From a bacterium (GTDB taxonomy: Bacteria > Thermosulfidibacterota > Thermosulfidibacteria > Thermosulfidibacterales > Thermosulfidibacteraceae), in contig JALVZS010000119.1 of NCBI GenBank assembly GCA_027022065.1, positions 1-8,852 of the forward strand: a stretch of DNA of 8,852 nt, written 5' to 3'. A model generated the notes under the pieces. The model made no database searches and was not told the DNA's origin. It worked only from the letters and a program-made list of their open reading frames with translations. Each line of letters starts with the position of its first letter. Positions within the stretch are counted from its first letter, which is position 1. Below are positions 1 to 6,250 of the stretch, piece by piece. The translations under genes were made by a program, and so were the position numbers.

Positions 1-384
1 GGGCTCCGTAAGAGCAAAGGATGCAGCTATGTACTCTCCAGAGGCTATTTTGGGCAGATACTTCTTCCTCTGCTGCTCATTCCCAAAGCGCCATATACCT
101 TCTGCCACCATATTGGTAACCGACTGGGTGACAGCAACTGAAGCAGAAACCCTGGCAAGCTCCATTATGGCTATGGCAAACGAGATAGTATCCATTCCGC
201 TTCCGCCGTACTCAGGGGGAATGGTTATGGCGTTAAGCCCTAGCTCTGCAAGCTTCTTGTGGATTTCAACAGGAAACTCCTCCTCTTCGTCCATTTTAGC
301 AGCGATGGGAGCGATCTCCTTTTCGGCAAACTCCCTAACCATGTTCTGTAACATCCTGTGCTCTTCTTTAAGCTCAAAGTCCAT
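1..384 (-). CDS. Acyl-CoA dehydrogenase, N-terminal part (cut by window edge)
   Basis: FAD-dependent acyl-CoA dehydrogenases oxidise acyl-CoA to trans-2-enoyl-CoA and pass electrons to electron-transfer flavoprotein. The 128 residues seen begin MDFELKEEHRMLQNMVREFA and fit the family's all-helical N-terminal domain: an early FxLxEEHxML stretch, then FPVEIHKKLAELGL, then PPEYGGSGMD at about 58-67. The last residues, SFALTEP, open the signature in which the substrate- and flavin-binding ALTEP segment is followed by an acidic-Gly-Ser stretch; the rest lies beyond base 1. The ATG at 384-382 is preceded on its own strand by GAGGAGGG, a strong ribosome binding site, so the start is secure. It lies 89 bp downstream of ispE on the same strand and has a candidate promoter of its own at 417-445. 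Substrate chain length cannot be told from this part; glutaryl-, butyryl- and branched-chain enzymes share these features. Confidence 0.9.
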   Translation of the reverse strand, partial: MDFELKEEHRMLQNMVREFAEKEIAPIAAKMDEEEEFPVEIHKKLAELGLNAITIPPEYGGSGMDTISFAIAIMELARVSASVAVTQSVTNMVAEGIWRFGNEQQRKKYLPKIASGEYIAASFALTEP

Positions 385-402
385 GTATGCCCTCCTCAAC
401 TA

Positions 403-436
403 TTTTGGCTTTTAACAGTTTAGACTAAAGCCAAAA
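403..436. repeat. Inverted repeat (10-bp arms) around the -10 of the acyl-CoA dehydrogenase promoter
   Basis: Arms TTTTGGCTTT (403-412) and AAAGCCAAAA (427-436) are perfect reverse complements separated by 14 bases. The candidate -10 hexamer of the acyl-CoA dehydrogenase promoter falls inside the loop, and one arm lies in its spacer. That placement is what a repressor operator would have, for example a TetR- or GntR-type regulator of fatty-acid genes, although no known consensus is recognised. It is not followed by a T run on either strand, so a rho-independent terminator for ispE is less likely. Confidence 0.45.
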
Positions 437-445
437 GCATTTCAA
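417..445 (-). promoter_or_regulatory. Candidate sigma-70-type promoter for the acyl-CoA dehydrogenase gene
   Basis: On the minus strand TTGAAA (445-440; 5 of 6 consensus) is followed after exactly 17 bases by TAAACT (422-417; 4 of 6). Transcription would begin near 410, leaving about 25 bases before the ATG at 384. The element lies in the short gap after ispE, so the dehydrogenase can be expressed independently of ispE. The match is by eye only. Confidence 0.4.
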
Positions 446-473
446 TATTACCAAAATGCAGAAATACCAAAGA

Positions 474-1316
474 CTAGCAGAACGTAGCCTTGTACTTAAA
501 GGGGACATCCACCTCAGTCTCTTCCTTGAATCCCAAAGCAAAAAAGCCAGAACCGCTCCCCGTCATCTGGGCAAAGGTGCTGTTTCCCACAAGCAGTCTC
601 TTCAGGTCAGAAAGGCCCGGACAACGCCTAAAGGCAGGATACTCCAGGTGATTGAAAAAGTGCTGGGAGTAAAGGGAAAAATCGGCTGTTTTTACAACCT
701 CCAATATCTTTCCTCTATCAAGCAATGGCTTTTCTTTCAAAACCTCATCCTGCATCTTGTCAAACTCTTCATAAATCTCTTTTGTAGAGAGGGAAAAGTC
801 CGGTATGAATACCCAAACCTCGCGCCCCTTAAGATCCACCTCTATAGGGAAAAGCTTCTCCCCAACCCCCTCTGCTACAGCAACAGAGTAGTTTGAAACA
901 AAGAAGGGAACATCCGCCCCAATTTCGGCAATATCCTCTAAAAGTTTATCATCCTTTTCCCCAAAGAACCTTATAAGGCCCCTAATTACAGCTCCCGCAT
1001 CGGAACTGCCGCTCCCCAATCCGCTTCCAGGGGGCATCCTCTTCTCTATAGCAATCTTAACTCCCCAGTTCTTTATACCGTAGCGTTTAAGATACCACCT
1101 AGCGGCTTTGTAAACGATGTTCTTAGGCCCCGTAGGAACGGTATAAGGACCGTCAATGGAAAGCTCCACAACGGGTTCTCTTTTGGCCTCAATGTAGATG
1201 TTGTCGTGAAGAGAAATCCTTACAAAAACCGTTTGTAGATTATGGTATCCGTCCTCTCTCACATCCGTTATCTGCAAGTGCAGATTTACCTTGGCAAAGG
1301 CCTTCTCTCTTAGCAT
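474..1316 (-). CDS. ispE: 4-diphosphocytidyl-2-C-methyl-D-erythritol kinase
   Basis: This cytosolic GHMP-family kinase phosphorylates the 2-hydroxyl of 4-diphosphocytidyl-2-C-methyl-D-erythritol with ATP, the fourth step of the non-mevalonate isoprenoid pathway. The 280 residues match the usual length. Visible landmarks are the N-terminal AKVNLHL (catalytic-type Lys9) with DGYHNLQTVF at 22-31, the ATP loop PPGSGLGSGSSDAG at 95-108, the catalytic Asp135 in GADVPFFV, and the C-terminal GHMP motif MTGSGSGFFALG at 251-262. The ATG at 1316-1314 is the only usable start: a stop lies eight codons upstream in frame and no GTG or TTG intervenes. Its ribosome binding site is weak (AAGGT directly against the ATG). 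The start is only 17 bp from the first ATG of the divergent methyltransferase reading frame, so its promoter must overlap that gene. Neighbours do not belong to the pathway. Confidence 0.95.
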   Translation of the reverse strand: MLREKAFAKVNLHLQITDVREDGYHNLQTVFVRISLHDNIYIEAKREPVVELSIDGPYTVPTGPKNIVYKAARWYLKRYGIKNWGVKIAIEKRMPPGSGLGSGSSDAGAVIRGLIRFFGEKDDKLLEDIAEIGADVPFFVSNYSVAVAEGVGEKLFPIEVDLKGREVWVFIPDFSLSTKEIYEEFDKMQDEVLKEKPLLDRGKILEVVKTADFSLYSQHFFNHLEYPAFRRCPGLSDLKRLLVGNSTFAQMTGSGSGFFALGFKEETEVDVPFKYKATFC

Positions 1317-1372
1317 ACCTTGGCTGTTACCAGATGTTCACAAAAGGGTCAACAGCGTGTATAAGGCAAGGT

Positions 1373-1957
1373 ATGATAGAAGTGGGAGAAAAGCTAAGAA
1401 TAGTGAGACCAGGTTTTAAATGCCCGCCATCCGAGAGAATAGACATCGTAATCAAAAGAGGAGCCTTCGGTTCCGGTGAGCACGAGACCACGAAGAGCTG
1501 TCTGGAAGAGCTGGAGAAGATTCCCCTTGAGAACGGGCTTGTTCTGGATATAGGCTGCGGAACGGGGATACTGGCCATAGCAGCGGTTAAACTGGGGGCA
1601 TCAAAAGCGGTATGCGTGGACATAGCAAGAGAGGCCATAGAAACCACCCTGGAGAATGCAAAACTGAACACTATTCAGGATAGAATAGTACCTATTCTTG
1701 GAACGATTAGAAATGTTCCTAAAGAGTATCTCTTAAGCTGTGACATAGTGCTAGCCAACATATATCCAGAGGTGCTAAGGGATATAGCAGACGAGCTGGC
1801 TTTAGTAAAAGAAGGTTGCATTCTCATAGGCTCCGGGGTGCTGTGGGAGGACAACTACGAGATAATTGAGCTATACAAGTCCAAAGGGTTCAAGCTTCTA
1901 ACAAACCGCTGGCTTGAGCAGTACACAACCTTTGTGCTGGAAAAGGTTAAATCCTAA
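1373..1957 (+). CDS. prmA: PrmA-like (ribosomal protein L11) methyltransferase lacking the N-terminal domain
   Basis: PrmA uses S-adenosylmethionine to methylate ribosomal protein L11. Only the catalytic Rossmann-type domain is here. With the start used the protein has 194 residues, against about 250-300 for full PrmA. Motifs are FGSGEHETT (32-40; PrmA FGTGxHxTT), motif I DIGCGTG (59-65), an acidic residue after the second strand (Asp83 in CVDIA), and LANIYPEVL (127-135) in the place of the PrmA substrate-site NILAxPL. The ATG at 1373 is preferred because AAGG precedes it by six bases and because homology begins there ([10 protein letters not shown]). An in-frame ATG at 1334 would add 13 residues without resemblance to PrmA and has no ribosome binding site. 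Upstream the same frame runs antisense through ispE and does not look like the missing L11-recognition domain. It may be a minimal PrmA or methylate another target. The 3' end overlaps the convergent chemoreceptor by 11 bp. Confidence 0.8.
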   Translation: MIEVGEKLRIVRPGFKCPPSERIDIVIKRGAFGSGEHETTKSCLEELEKIPLENGLVLDIGCGTGILAIAAVKLGASKAVCVDIAREAIETTLENAKLNTIQDRIVPILGTIRNVPKEYLLSCDIVLANIYPEVLRDIADELALVKEGCILIGSGVLWEDNYEIIELYKSKGFKLLTNRWLEQYTTFVLEKVKS

Positions 1958-3680
1958 AGCTCTGCACCACCTCCTTAAGCCTCTCCACTGAGGCCTTAAC
2001 AGCCTCAACAACCTTAAGCATTTCCTGGGCATTCTCTCTGTTCTTTGAAGCCACCTCCGCAAGAATCTGTATGTTGTCCGCTATATCCCTTGAGGCTATC
2101 TCTTGCTCCTTGGTAGCGTTGGTTATCTCAAGGGACATCTGGGTTATGACCTCAACCGCCTCCACTATGGCGGAAAGTACCTCGTTCACCTCATCAGAAA
2201 TCTTTAGACCCTCCTCAACCTTCTGCACTCCTTCTCTAACCTTGTCCACAGCATCCATGGAGTCCTGCCTTATCTCATTAACCATATCGGCAATCTCCTT
2301 GGTAGCCTTCTGGGTCCTGTCCGCAAGCTTTCTTATCTCATCGGCCACGACGGCAAAGCCCCTTCCATGCTCGCCAGCCCTTGCCGCCTCAATGGCAGCA
2401 TTCAAAGCAAGAAGATTGGTCTGTCCTGCTATGTCGTTTATCACTTTAGTAATCTCCCCTATTCTCTCGCTTGAGCGTCCAAGCTTTTCTATGGTTTTGG
2501 CAGAAAGCTCCACAGCCTCTGCTATCTCCCTCATCTTTTGGGTCATCTTCTTGATTGCTTCCTCCCCCGTGGAGACCTTATCGGACTGCTCCACCGCCTT
2601 CTCCCTCACAGAAGAGGCAGACTCCGCAACGGTCTTGCTGGTAACGCTGAACTCCTCAGACGCAGCAGCCACCTGATCCACCCTTTCAAACTGCTCATCA
2701 GCTCCCGTCTTAACCTCCTCGGCTATGGAGCTTAAGCCCTCAATACTTCTGGATATATCCTCCTCGGCTCCCTTTACATCCCCCATTGCGTTCCTTAAAC
2801 CTTCCGATGTGCGGTTTATGCTCTTGGCAATGGCCCCTACCTCATCCTCTCTGTCTATGTCAACAGCGACCTTCAGGTCTCTGTTGGCAAGAAGCTCTAA
2901 GGCCTCAACTATTTTACCAACAGGCTCAGAAAGCACCTTCCTCAAAAACAGCCATATAACCAGCACCGCAACCACAAGAATAACCGTGCCAAATCCCACA
3001 AGCTCAGCAATTATCCTGTTAACCTCCGCGTAAACCTTGCTCATATCCGCTATGAAGACATAGGCACCGTGGATTTCTCCCTCCTTCCAGCCCTCCATCT
3101 TGGCTCCCGTAATATCGTAGCCGTCATGATCCACGTCATCCTGCACCGTACCATGGCACTTGAGGCAACTTTTAGACAGCCTCAACATGCGCATGTAGTA
3201 GAGCTTGCTACCGTCAGGTGTTAAGGCCCATATCTCGTTTACGTTCTTCTCCTTAGCCTTGGTTATCAGAGCATTCTCAAAGGCATTGGGAGTATGGGCA
3301 GGATTTCTGGGATGCTGCTTCAATACTTTAAAGGTGTAGCCCGCCTCCTTGGCCCTCTCCTCAGCAACAGTCCAACCAGCCACAACAGGAATGCTTTTAT
3401 AAAAACTGGTTTTCTCTAAAGGAATCCCTTTTGCCCTAGCCTCTTTAAAAAGCTTTTCAAGCTTCGCATCGTCTATAACGCCTATTGCGTGTAGTTTATC
3501 CACATACCTCAAAGTATTTTCAGCAACAATGGAAACGCCCCTGGCCCTTTCTATGAGTTTCTGCATAGTGAAATGAATAATCTCATGTCTAACTATGACT
3601 GTGTTAATCACGAAATTAACGATAAAAGCCACTATAACGATAAGTATAACTTTAGCCCCCAGGGAAAGTTTCTTAAACAT
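1947..3680 (-). CDS. Methyl-accepting chemotaxis protein with periplasmic heme-c (Tll0287-like/DUF3365) sensor domain
   Basis: A transmembrane chemoreceptor that should signal to CheA/CheW. Order in 577 residues: TM1 about 10-30; periplasmic domain about 31-225; TM2 about 226-247; HAMP about 248-300; cytoplasmic coiled-coil signalling domain 301-577, with the conserved hairpin tip near 415-450 ([16 protein letters not shown]). The periplasmic part contains [13 protein letters not shown] at 123-135 and CLKCH at 172-176. This is the pattern of the Tll0287-like (DUF3365) fold, in which CxxCH binds heme c covalently, so the signal is probably redox, O2/NO or electron supply; which one is inference. 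There is no CheR-tethering NWxxF pentapeptide at the C-terminus (ends VVQSFRI). The ATG has a strong GGGGGAGG just upstream and a good promoter at 3758-3786. It is transcribed divergently from the hydrogenase operon, whose third gene is a second heme-c receptor. Confidence 0.92.
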   Translation of the reverse strand: MFKKLSLGAKVILIVIVAFIVNFVINTVIVRHEIIHFTMQKLIERARGVSIVAENTLRYVDKLHAIGVIDDAKLEKLFKEARAKGIPLEKTSFYKSIPVVAGWTVAEERAKEAGYTFKVLKQHPRNPAHTPNAFENALITKAKEKNVNEIWALTPDGSKLYYMRMLRLSKSCLKCHGTVQDDVDHDGYDITGAKMEGWKEGEIHGAYVFIADMSKVYAEVNRIIAELVGFGTVILVVAVLVIWLFLRKVLSEPVGKIVEALELLANRDLKVAVDIDREDEVGAIAKSINRTSEGLRNAMGDVKGAEEDISRSIEGLSSIAEEVKTGADEQFERVDQVAAASEEFSVTSKTVAESASSVREKAVEQSDKVSTGEEAIKKMTQKMREIAEAVELSAKTIEKLGRSSERIGEITKVINDIAGQTNLLALNAAIEAARAGEHGRGFAVVADEIRKLADRTQKATKEIADMVNEIRQDSMDAVDKVREGVQKVEEGLKISDEVNEVLSAIVEAVEVITQMSLEITNATKEQEIASRDIADNIQILAEVASKNRENAQEMLKVVEAVKASVERLKEVVQSFRI

Positions 3681-3757
3681 AACCTCCCCCCAAGTTGTTT
3701 AATGACCCACTCTTCAATATCGTTCAGCTCTGATAAAAATTTAAAGTCCTTTTGGAA

Positions 3758-3786
3758 ATTATACCGCAAACCCGCTTCAATAACAA
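3758..3786 (-). promoter_or_regulatory. Candidate sigma-70-type promoter for the divergent chemoreceptor gene
   Basis: On the minus strand TTGTTA (3786-3781; 4 of 6) and a perfect TATAAT (3763-3758) are separated by exactly 17 bases. Transcription would start near 3750, about 70 bases before the ATG at 3680. It is the best promoter match in the window. Its -35 lies 11 bp from the -35 of the oppositely directed hydrogenase promoter, so one regulator bound between them could act on both. Confidence 0.55.
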
Positions 3787-3797
3787 GAGTTACATAA

Positions 3798-3826
3798 TTG
3801 AAACTAGAAAAGGGTTGTGCTAAATT
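3798..3826 (+). promoter_or_regulatory. Candidate sigma-70-type promoter for the hydrogenase-chemoreceptor operon
   Basis: TTGAAA (3798-3803; 5 of 6) and TAAATT (3821-3826; 4 of 6) are separated by exactly 17 bases. Start of transcription would be near 3833, giving a leader of about 24 bases that contains the GGAGGT ribosome binding site at 3847-3852. The hexamers resemble those proposed for the acyl-CoA dehydrogenase gene, so it may be an ordinary housekeeping promoter. Confidence 0.45.
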
Positions 3827-3856
3827 TCATACAAAGGCAAAAACTCGGAGGTATCC

Positions 3857-5323
3857 ATGGTCAAAAGGATCTCGCCCCTCACCCGCATAGAGGGACACCT
3901 TAAGGTGGAAGTGGATGTGGAAAACGGAAAAGTAAAAAGCGCAAGGGTATCGGGAGAAATGTACAGAGGATTTGAAAACCTCCTTATAGGGAGGCGACCC
4001 CTTGATGCTCAAAGAATAACGCAAAGGGTGTGCGGTGTGTGCCATGAGGTACACGGGATAGCATCCAGTAAAGCCCTTGCTGATCTTTACAAAATAGAGC
4101 CTCCACCCAACGGAAAGTTACTCAAGGACATAATCCTGGCCCTTCACATGAGCATAGACCACATACTCCACTTCTTCACCCTGGCCCTTCCGGATTATGT
4201 AGACTTCTCTGCACTTTCCGTCTACAGGGGAAAAGACCCCAAGCTTAACAGGCTTAAAGAGTGGGTAGTGTCAAGGCGTCCGTGGCTCTACACTAAGAAG
4301 GTTCCTGGAAACTACATAGAGGACCCACAAACCGCCATCCCTTTAGTAGCTGCATACATTGAAGCATTTGATAAACTCTCCCTTGGAGCCTCTGCTCTAG
4401 CAACCCTAGGTGGTAAAGCGCCCTTTGCCCACAACGTTTTTCCGGGAGGCGTTTCGGTAGAGCTGACCATGGACAGGATTATGAAGGTCTCAAACATTGT
4501 GGATCAGCTCCTGTACTTTGTAAAAACAAAATACATACCCTCCGCTGTGGAGGTGGCCAAGCGCTATAGGGAATACTTCTACATAGGCCACGGATACATG
4601 AACCTCTTAAGCTACGGAGGCTTTGAGGCTACAGGAACCCCTCTTTACACCCCAGGGATCATGATAAACGGGAAGCTGTATCCCCTTGATGTTGATCAGA
4701 TAGTAGAGGATGTGAGCCACTCTTACTACGATGGGGAAGCGGAAAGCTTTAGAAAAGAAGAAACAAGACCCCACTATGGCAAAAAGGGAGCCTACTCCTG
4801 GATAAAGGCCCCAAGGTACAAGGGACATCCCATGGAAACTGGTCCCATATCAAGGATACTGGTAACGCCGAGCACAAGGGAAAGCTTCCTCTCCTTTCTG
4901 AAGAGGGAATTCGGTGTGGGAATAAAGGAAGCTTTTTCTACAAACGGCAGAAACCTCGCAAGGGCGTTTGAAGCAAAGCTACTGCTTGAGTACGTTAATA
5001 AGGCACTCTCAAAGCTCAATCCAAAAGAGTCTACGATCGTCACGGTCAATCCGGAGGCCAATGTAACGGGAACGGGACTTGGGCTCTCCAATGCGGCAAG
5101 AGGCGAGCTGCTACATTATATAGAGGCCGAGAACGGAAGAATAACCAAATACCAGATGGTGGTGCCCTCCACCTGGAATTTCTCTCCCAGAGATTACAAA
5201 GGGCAGCCCGGGCCTGTGGAAAAGGCGCTTGAGGGAACACCTGTTAGATTTGCGGAAGGCCTTATAGAGGTAGGTAGGGTCATAAGAAGCTACGATCCAT
5301 GCACCGCCTGCTCCATCCACTAA
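3857..5323 (+). CDS. [NiFe]-hydrogenase large (catalytic) subunit without C-terminal extension
   Basis: This subunit carries the Ni-Fe(CN)2CO site that splits H2. All four Ni-binding cysteines are present: L1 RVCGVCHEVH (57-66; Cys59, Cys62) and L2 DPCTACSIH (480-488; Cys482, Cys485). Other landmarks are RIEGH (10-14, Glu12), SIDHILHFFTL (99-109, Asp101), GGKAPF and PGGV (185-199), AARGELLH (413-420, Arg415), and PSTWN plus RSYDP near the end. The stop codon directly follows His488, so the tail normally removed by a HyaD/HybD-type protease is absent. This resembles H2-sensing HoxC/HupV and some energy-converting enzymes. Val61 is the standard residue where sensors usually have Ile. The Pro that normally precedes the canopy Arg is Ala414. 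A strong GGAGGT sits four bases before the ATG. The large subunit precedes the small one, the reverse of most uptake hydrogenases. It should be carried by Tat together with its signal-bearing partner. Confidence 0.96.
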   Translation: MVKRISPLTRIEGHLKVEVDVENGKVKSARVSGEMYRGFENLLIGRRPLDAQRITQRVCGVCHEVHGIASSKALADLYKIEPPPNGKLLKDIILALHMSIDHILHFFTLALPDYVDFSALSVYRGKDPKLNRLKEWVVSRRPWLYTKKVPGNYIEDPQTAIPLVAAYIEAFDKLSLGASALATLGGKAPFAHNVFPGGVSVELTMDRIMKVSNIVDQLLYFVKTKYIPSAVEVAKRYREYFYIGHGYMNLLSYGGFEATGTPLYTPGIMINGKLYPLDVDQIVEDVSHSYYDGEAESFRKEETRPHYGKKGAYSWIKAPRYKGHPMETGPISRILVTPSTRESFLSFLKREFGVGIKEAFSTNGRNLARAFEAKLLLEYVNKALSKLNPKESTIVTVNPEANVTGTGLGLSNAARGELLHYIEAENGRITKYQMVVPSTWNFSPRDYKGQPGPVEKALEGTPVRFAEGLIEVGRVIRSYDPCTACSIH

Positions 5324-5330
5324 GGGAGGG
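5324..5330 (+). promoter_or_regulatory. Ribosome binding site fixing the hydrogenase small-subunit start at 5335
   Basis: GGGAGGG begins directly after the large-subunit stop and ends four bases before the ATG at 5335. The alternative upstream ATG at 5299 has no such site and would add 12 residues (MHRLLHPLREGK) ahead of the Tat motif. The ATG at 5335 places the twin-arginine at residues 3-4. Confidence 0.8.
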
Positions 5331-5334
5331 AAAA

Positions 5335-6240
5335 ATGGACAGAAGAGAGTTTCTCAAATACTGTGGGAAAATTTCCCTTCTCTTTACCGGTTCTCTGCTT
5401 TTTGCAGAGGACATAGCAAGGGCTTTTGTTAAGATAGCAGAAGGTGCGGTAAACATCCTGTGGTTGCAGGGTCAGGCCTGCTCAGGGGACAGCGTATCAC
5501 TACTTTACGGGGACTCCCCAGAGGTTCCAGAGCTCATAACAAGCATCATAAATTTAAGGTTTCACCCAGTAGTATCCGTTGCCCAGGGTGAGCTTGTCAT
5601 GCGGATAATAAATCAGGAGCTGAAAAACAAAGACTACATTCTGTGCTTTGAGGGCGCCGTTCCATACAAGATGCTCGGAGCATGCAAGATAGGAGAATTC
5701 TACCTTACAGAGATCCTGAAGAAGGCCATAAGCTCATCCATAGCGGTGGTGGCGGTGGGAACCTGCTCTTCTTACGGTGGGATTCCTGCTGCCAACAAGG
5801 AAACGGGCGCCATATCCGTAGTGGAGTTCATGAAAAGAGAAGGGCTCAACAAGCCCTATGTGAGGCTTCCCGGATGCCCCACAAACTCCATAAGGGTTAC
5901 GGGAACCGTGGCTTACATTGTGGCATTTGAAAAGCTTCCCGCTTTGGATACGGATAACAGGCCTATCCTCTATTACCCCGATGTGATCCACAACAACTGC
6001 CAACGCTTCCAGTATTTCTCACAGGACAGGTACATAACCGATTACAACCAAAAGAGGGGATGCCTATTCAAAATGGGTTGCAGAGGGCCCATCACAAAAG
6101 CGGACTGTCCACTGAGGCGCTACAACAGAAATACATCCTGGTGTGTTGACGCCAACGGTCCATGCATAGGCTGTGCCAATCCTAAGTTTCCATGGCCTGC
6201 CGAAACAGGCATATACACTGATCCAAACAGGATAAAGTAG
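5335..6240 (+). CDS. [NiFe]-hydrogenase small (iron-sulfur) subunit, Tat-exported, Asp in proximal-cluster site
   Basis: This subunit conducts electrons from the Ni-Fe site through three FeS clusters. The 301-residue protein begins [12 protein letters not shown], a twin-arginine (RRxFLK) signal, with a hydrophobic stretch to about 24 and a possible AxA cleavage site at 28-30, so the enzyme should be periplasmic. Proximal ligands by position are Cys49 and Asp52 (ACSGDS, where CxxC is usual), Cys144 (GTCSSYGG) and Cys181 (LPGCPTN). Distal ligands are His219, Cys222, Cys243 and Cys249. Medial ligands are Cys258, Cys277 and Cys280 (PCIGC). The supernumerary cysteines of O2-tolerant 4Fe-3S enzymes are absent: Gly occupies both expected positions (51 and 149). 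A 3Cys/1Asp proximal cluster is known from actinobacterial-type (group 1h) hydrogenases. The protein ends soon after the medial motif, with no C-terminal membrane helix, so membrane attachment would need another subunit. No cytochrome b gene is adjacent. The gene lies 11 bp after the large subunit and 10 bp before the chemoreceptor. Confidence 0.95.
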   Translation: MDRREFLKYCGKISLLFTGSLLFAEDIARAFVKIAEGAVNILWLQGQACSGDSVSLLYGDSPEVPELITSIINLRFHPVVSVAQGELVMRIINQELKNKDYILCFEGAVPYKMLGACKIGEFYLTEILKKAISSSIAVVAVGTCSSYGGIPAANKETGAISVVEFMKREGLNKPYVRLPGCPTNSIRVTGTVAYIVAFEKLPALDTDNRPILYYPDVIHNNCQRFQYFSQDRYITDYNQKRGCLFKMGCRGPITKADCPLRRYNRNTSWCVDANGPCIGCANPKFPWPAETGIYTDPNRIK

Positions 6241-6250
6241 GGGAGGAATC

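Noticed and set aside
456-896. Open frame on the + strand opposite ispE
   Set aside because: It is a shadow of ispE; its translation is low-complexity in character, has no family motifs, and the minus-strand frame carries all IspE motifs.
2071-2676. Ser/Ala/Leu-rich open frame on the + strand opposite the first chemoreceptor (and a similar minus-strand frame at 6916-7437 opposite the second)
   Set aside because: Antisense readings of the coiled-coil signalling domain routinely give such frames; the two resemble each other only because the receptors do.
3753-3767. Sigma-54-like GG-N10-GC (TGG at 3753-3755, GC at 3766-3767) upstream of the hydrogenase
   Set aside because: Only the GG and GC dinucleotides and spacing fit; the rest of the TGGCAC/TTGC consensus is missing, and the site overlaps the perfect minus-strand TATAAT.
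3712-3782. CTTCAATA repeated at 3712-3719 and 3775-3782, 63 bp apart
   Set aside because: An 8-mer repeated twice in AT-rich intergenic DNA is not strong evidence of an operator, although the spacing is near six helical turns.
5335-6240. O2-tolerant (group 1d, 4Fe-3S) hydrogenase
   Set aside because: The two extra cysteines near the proximal cluster are absent (Gly51 and Gly149 occupy those positions).
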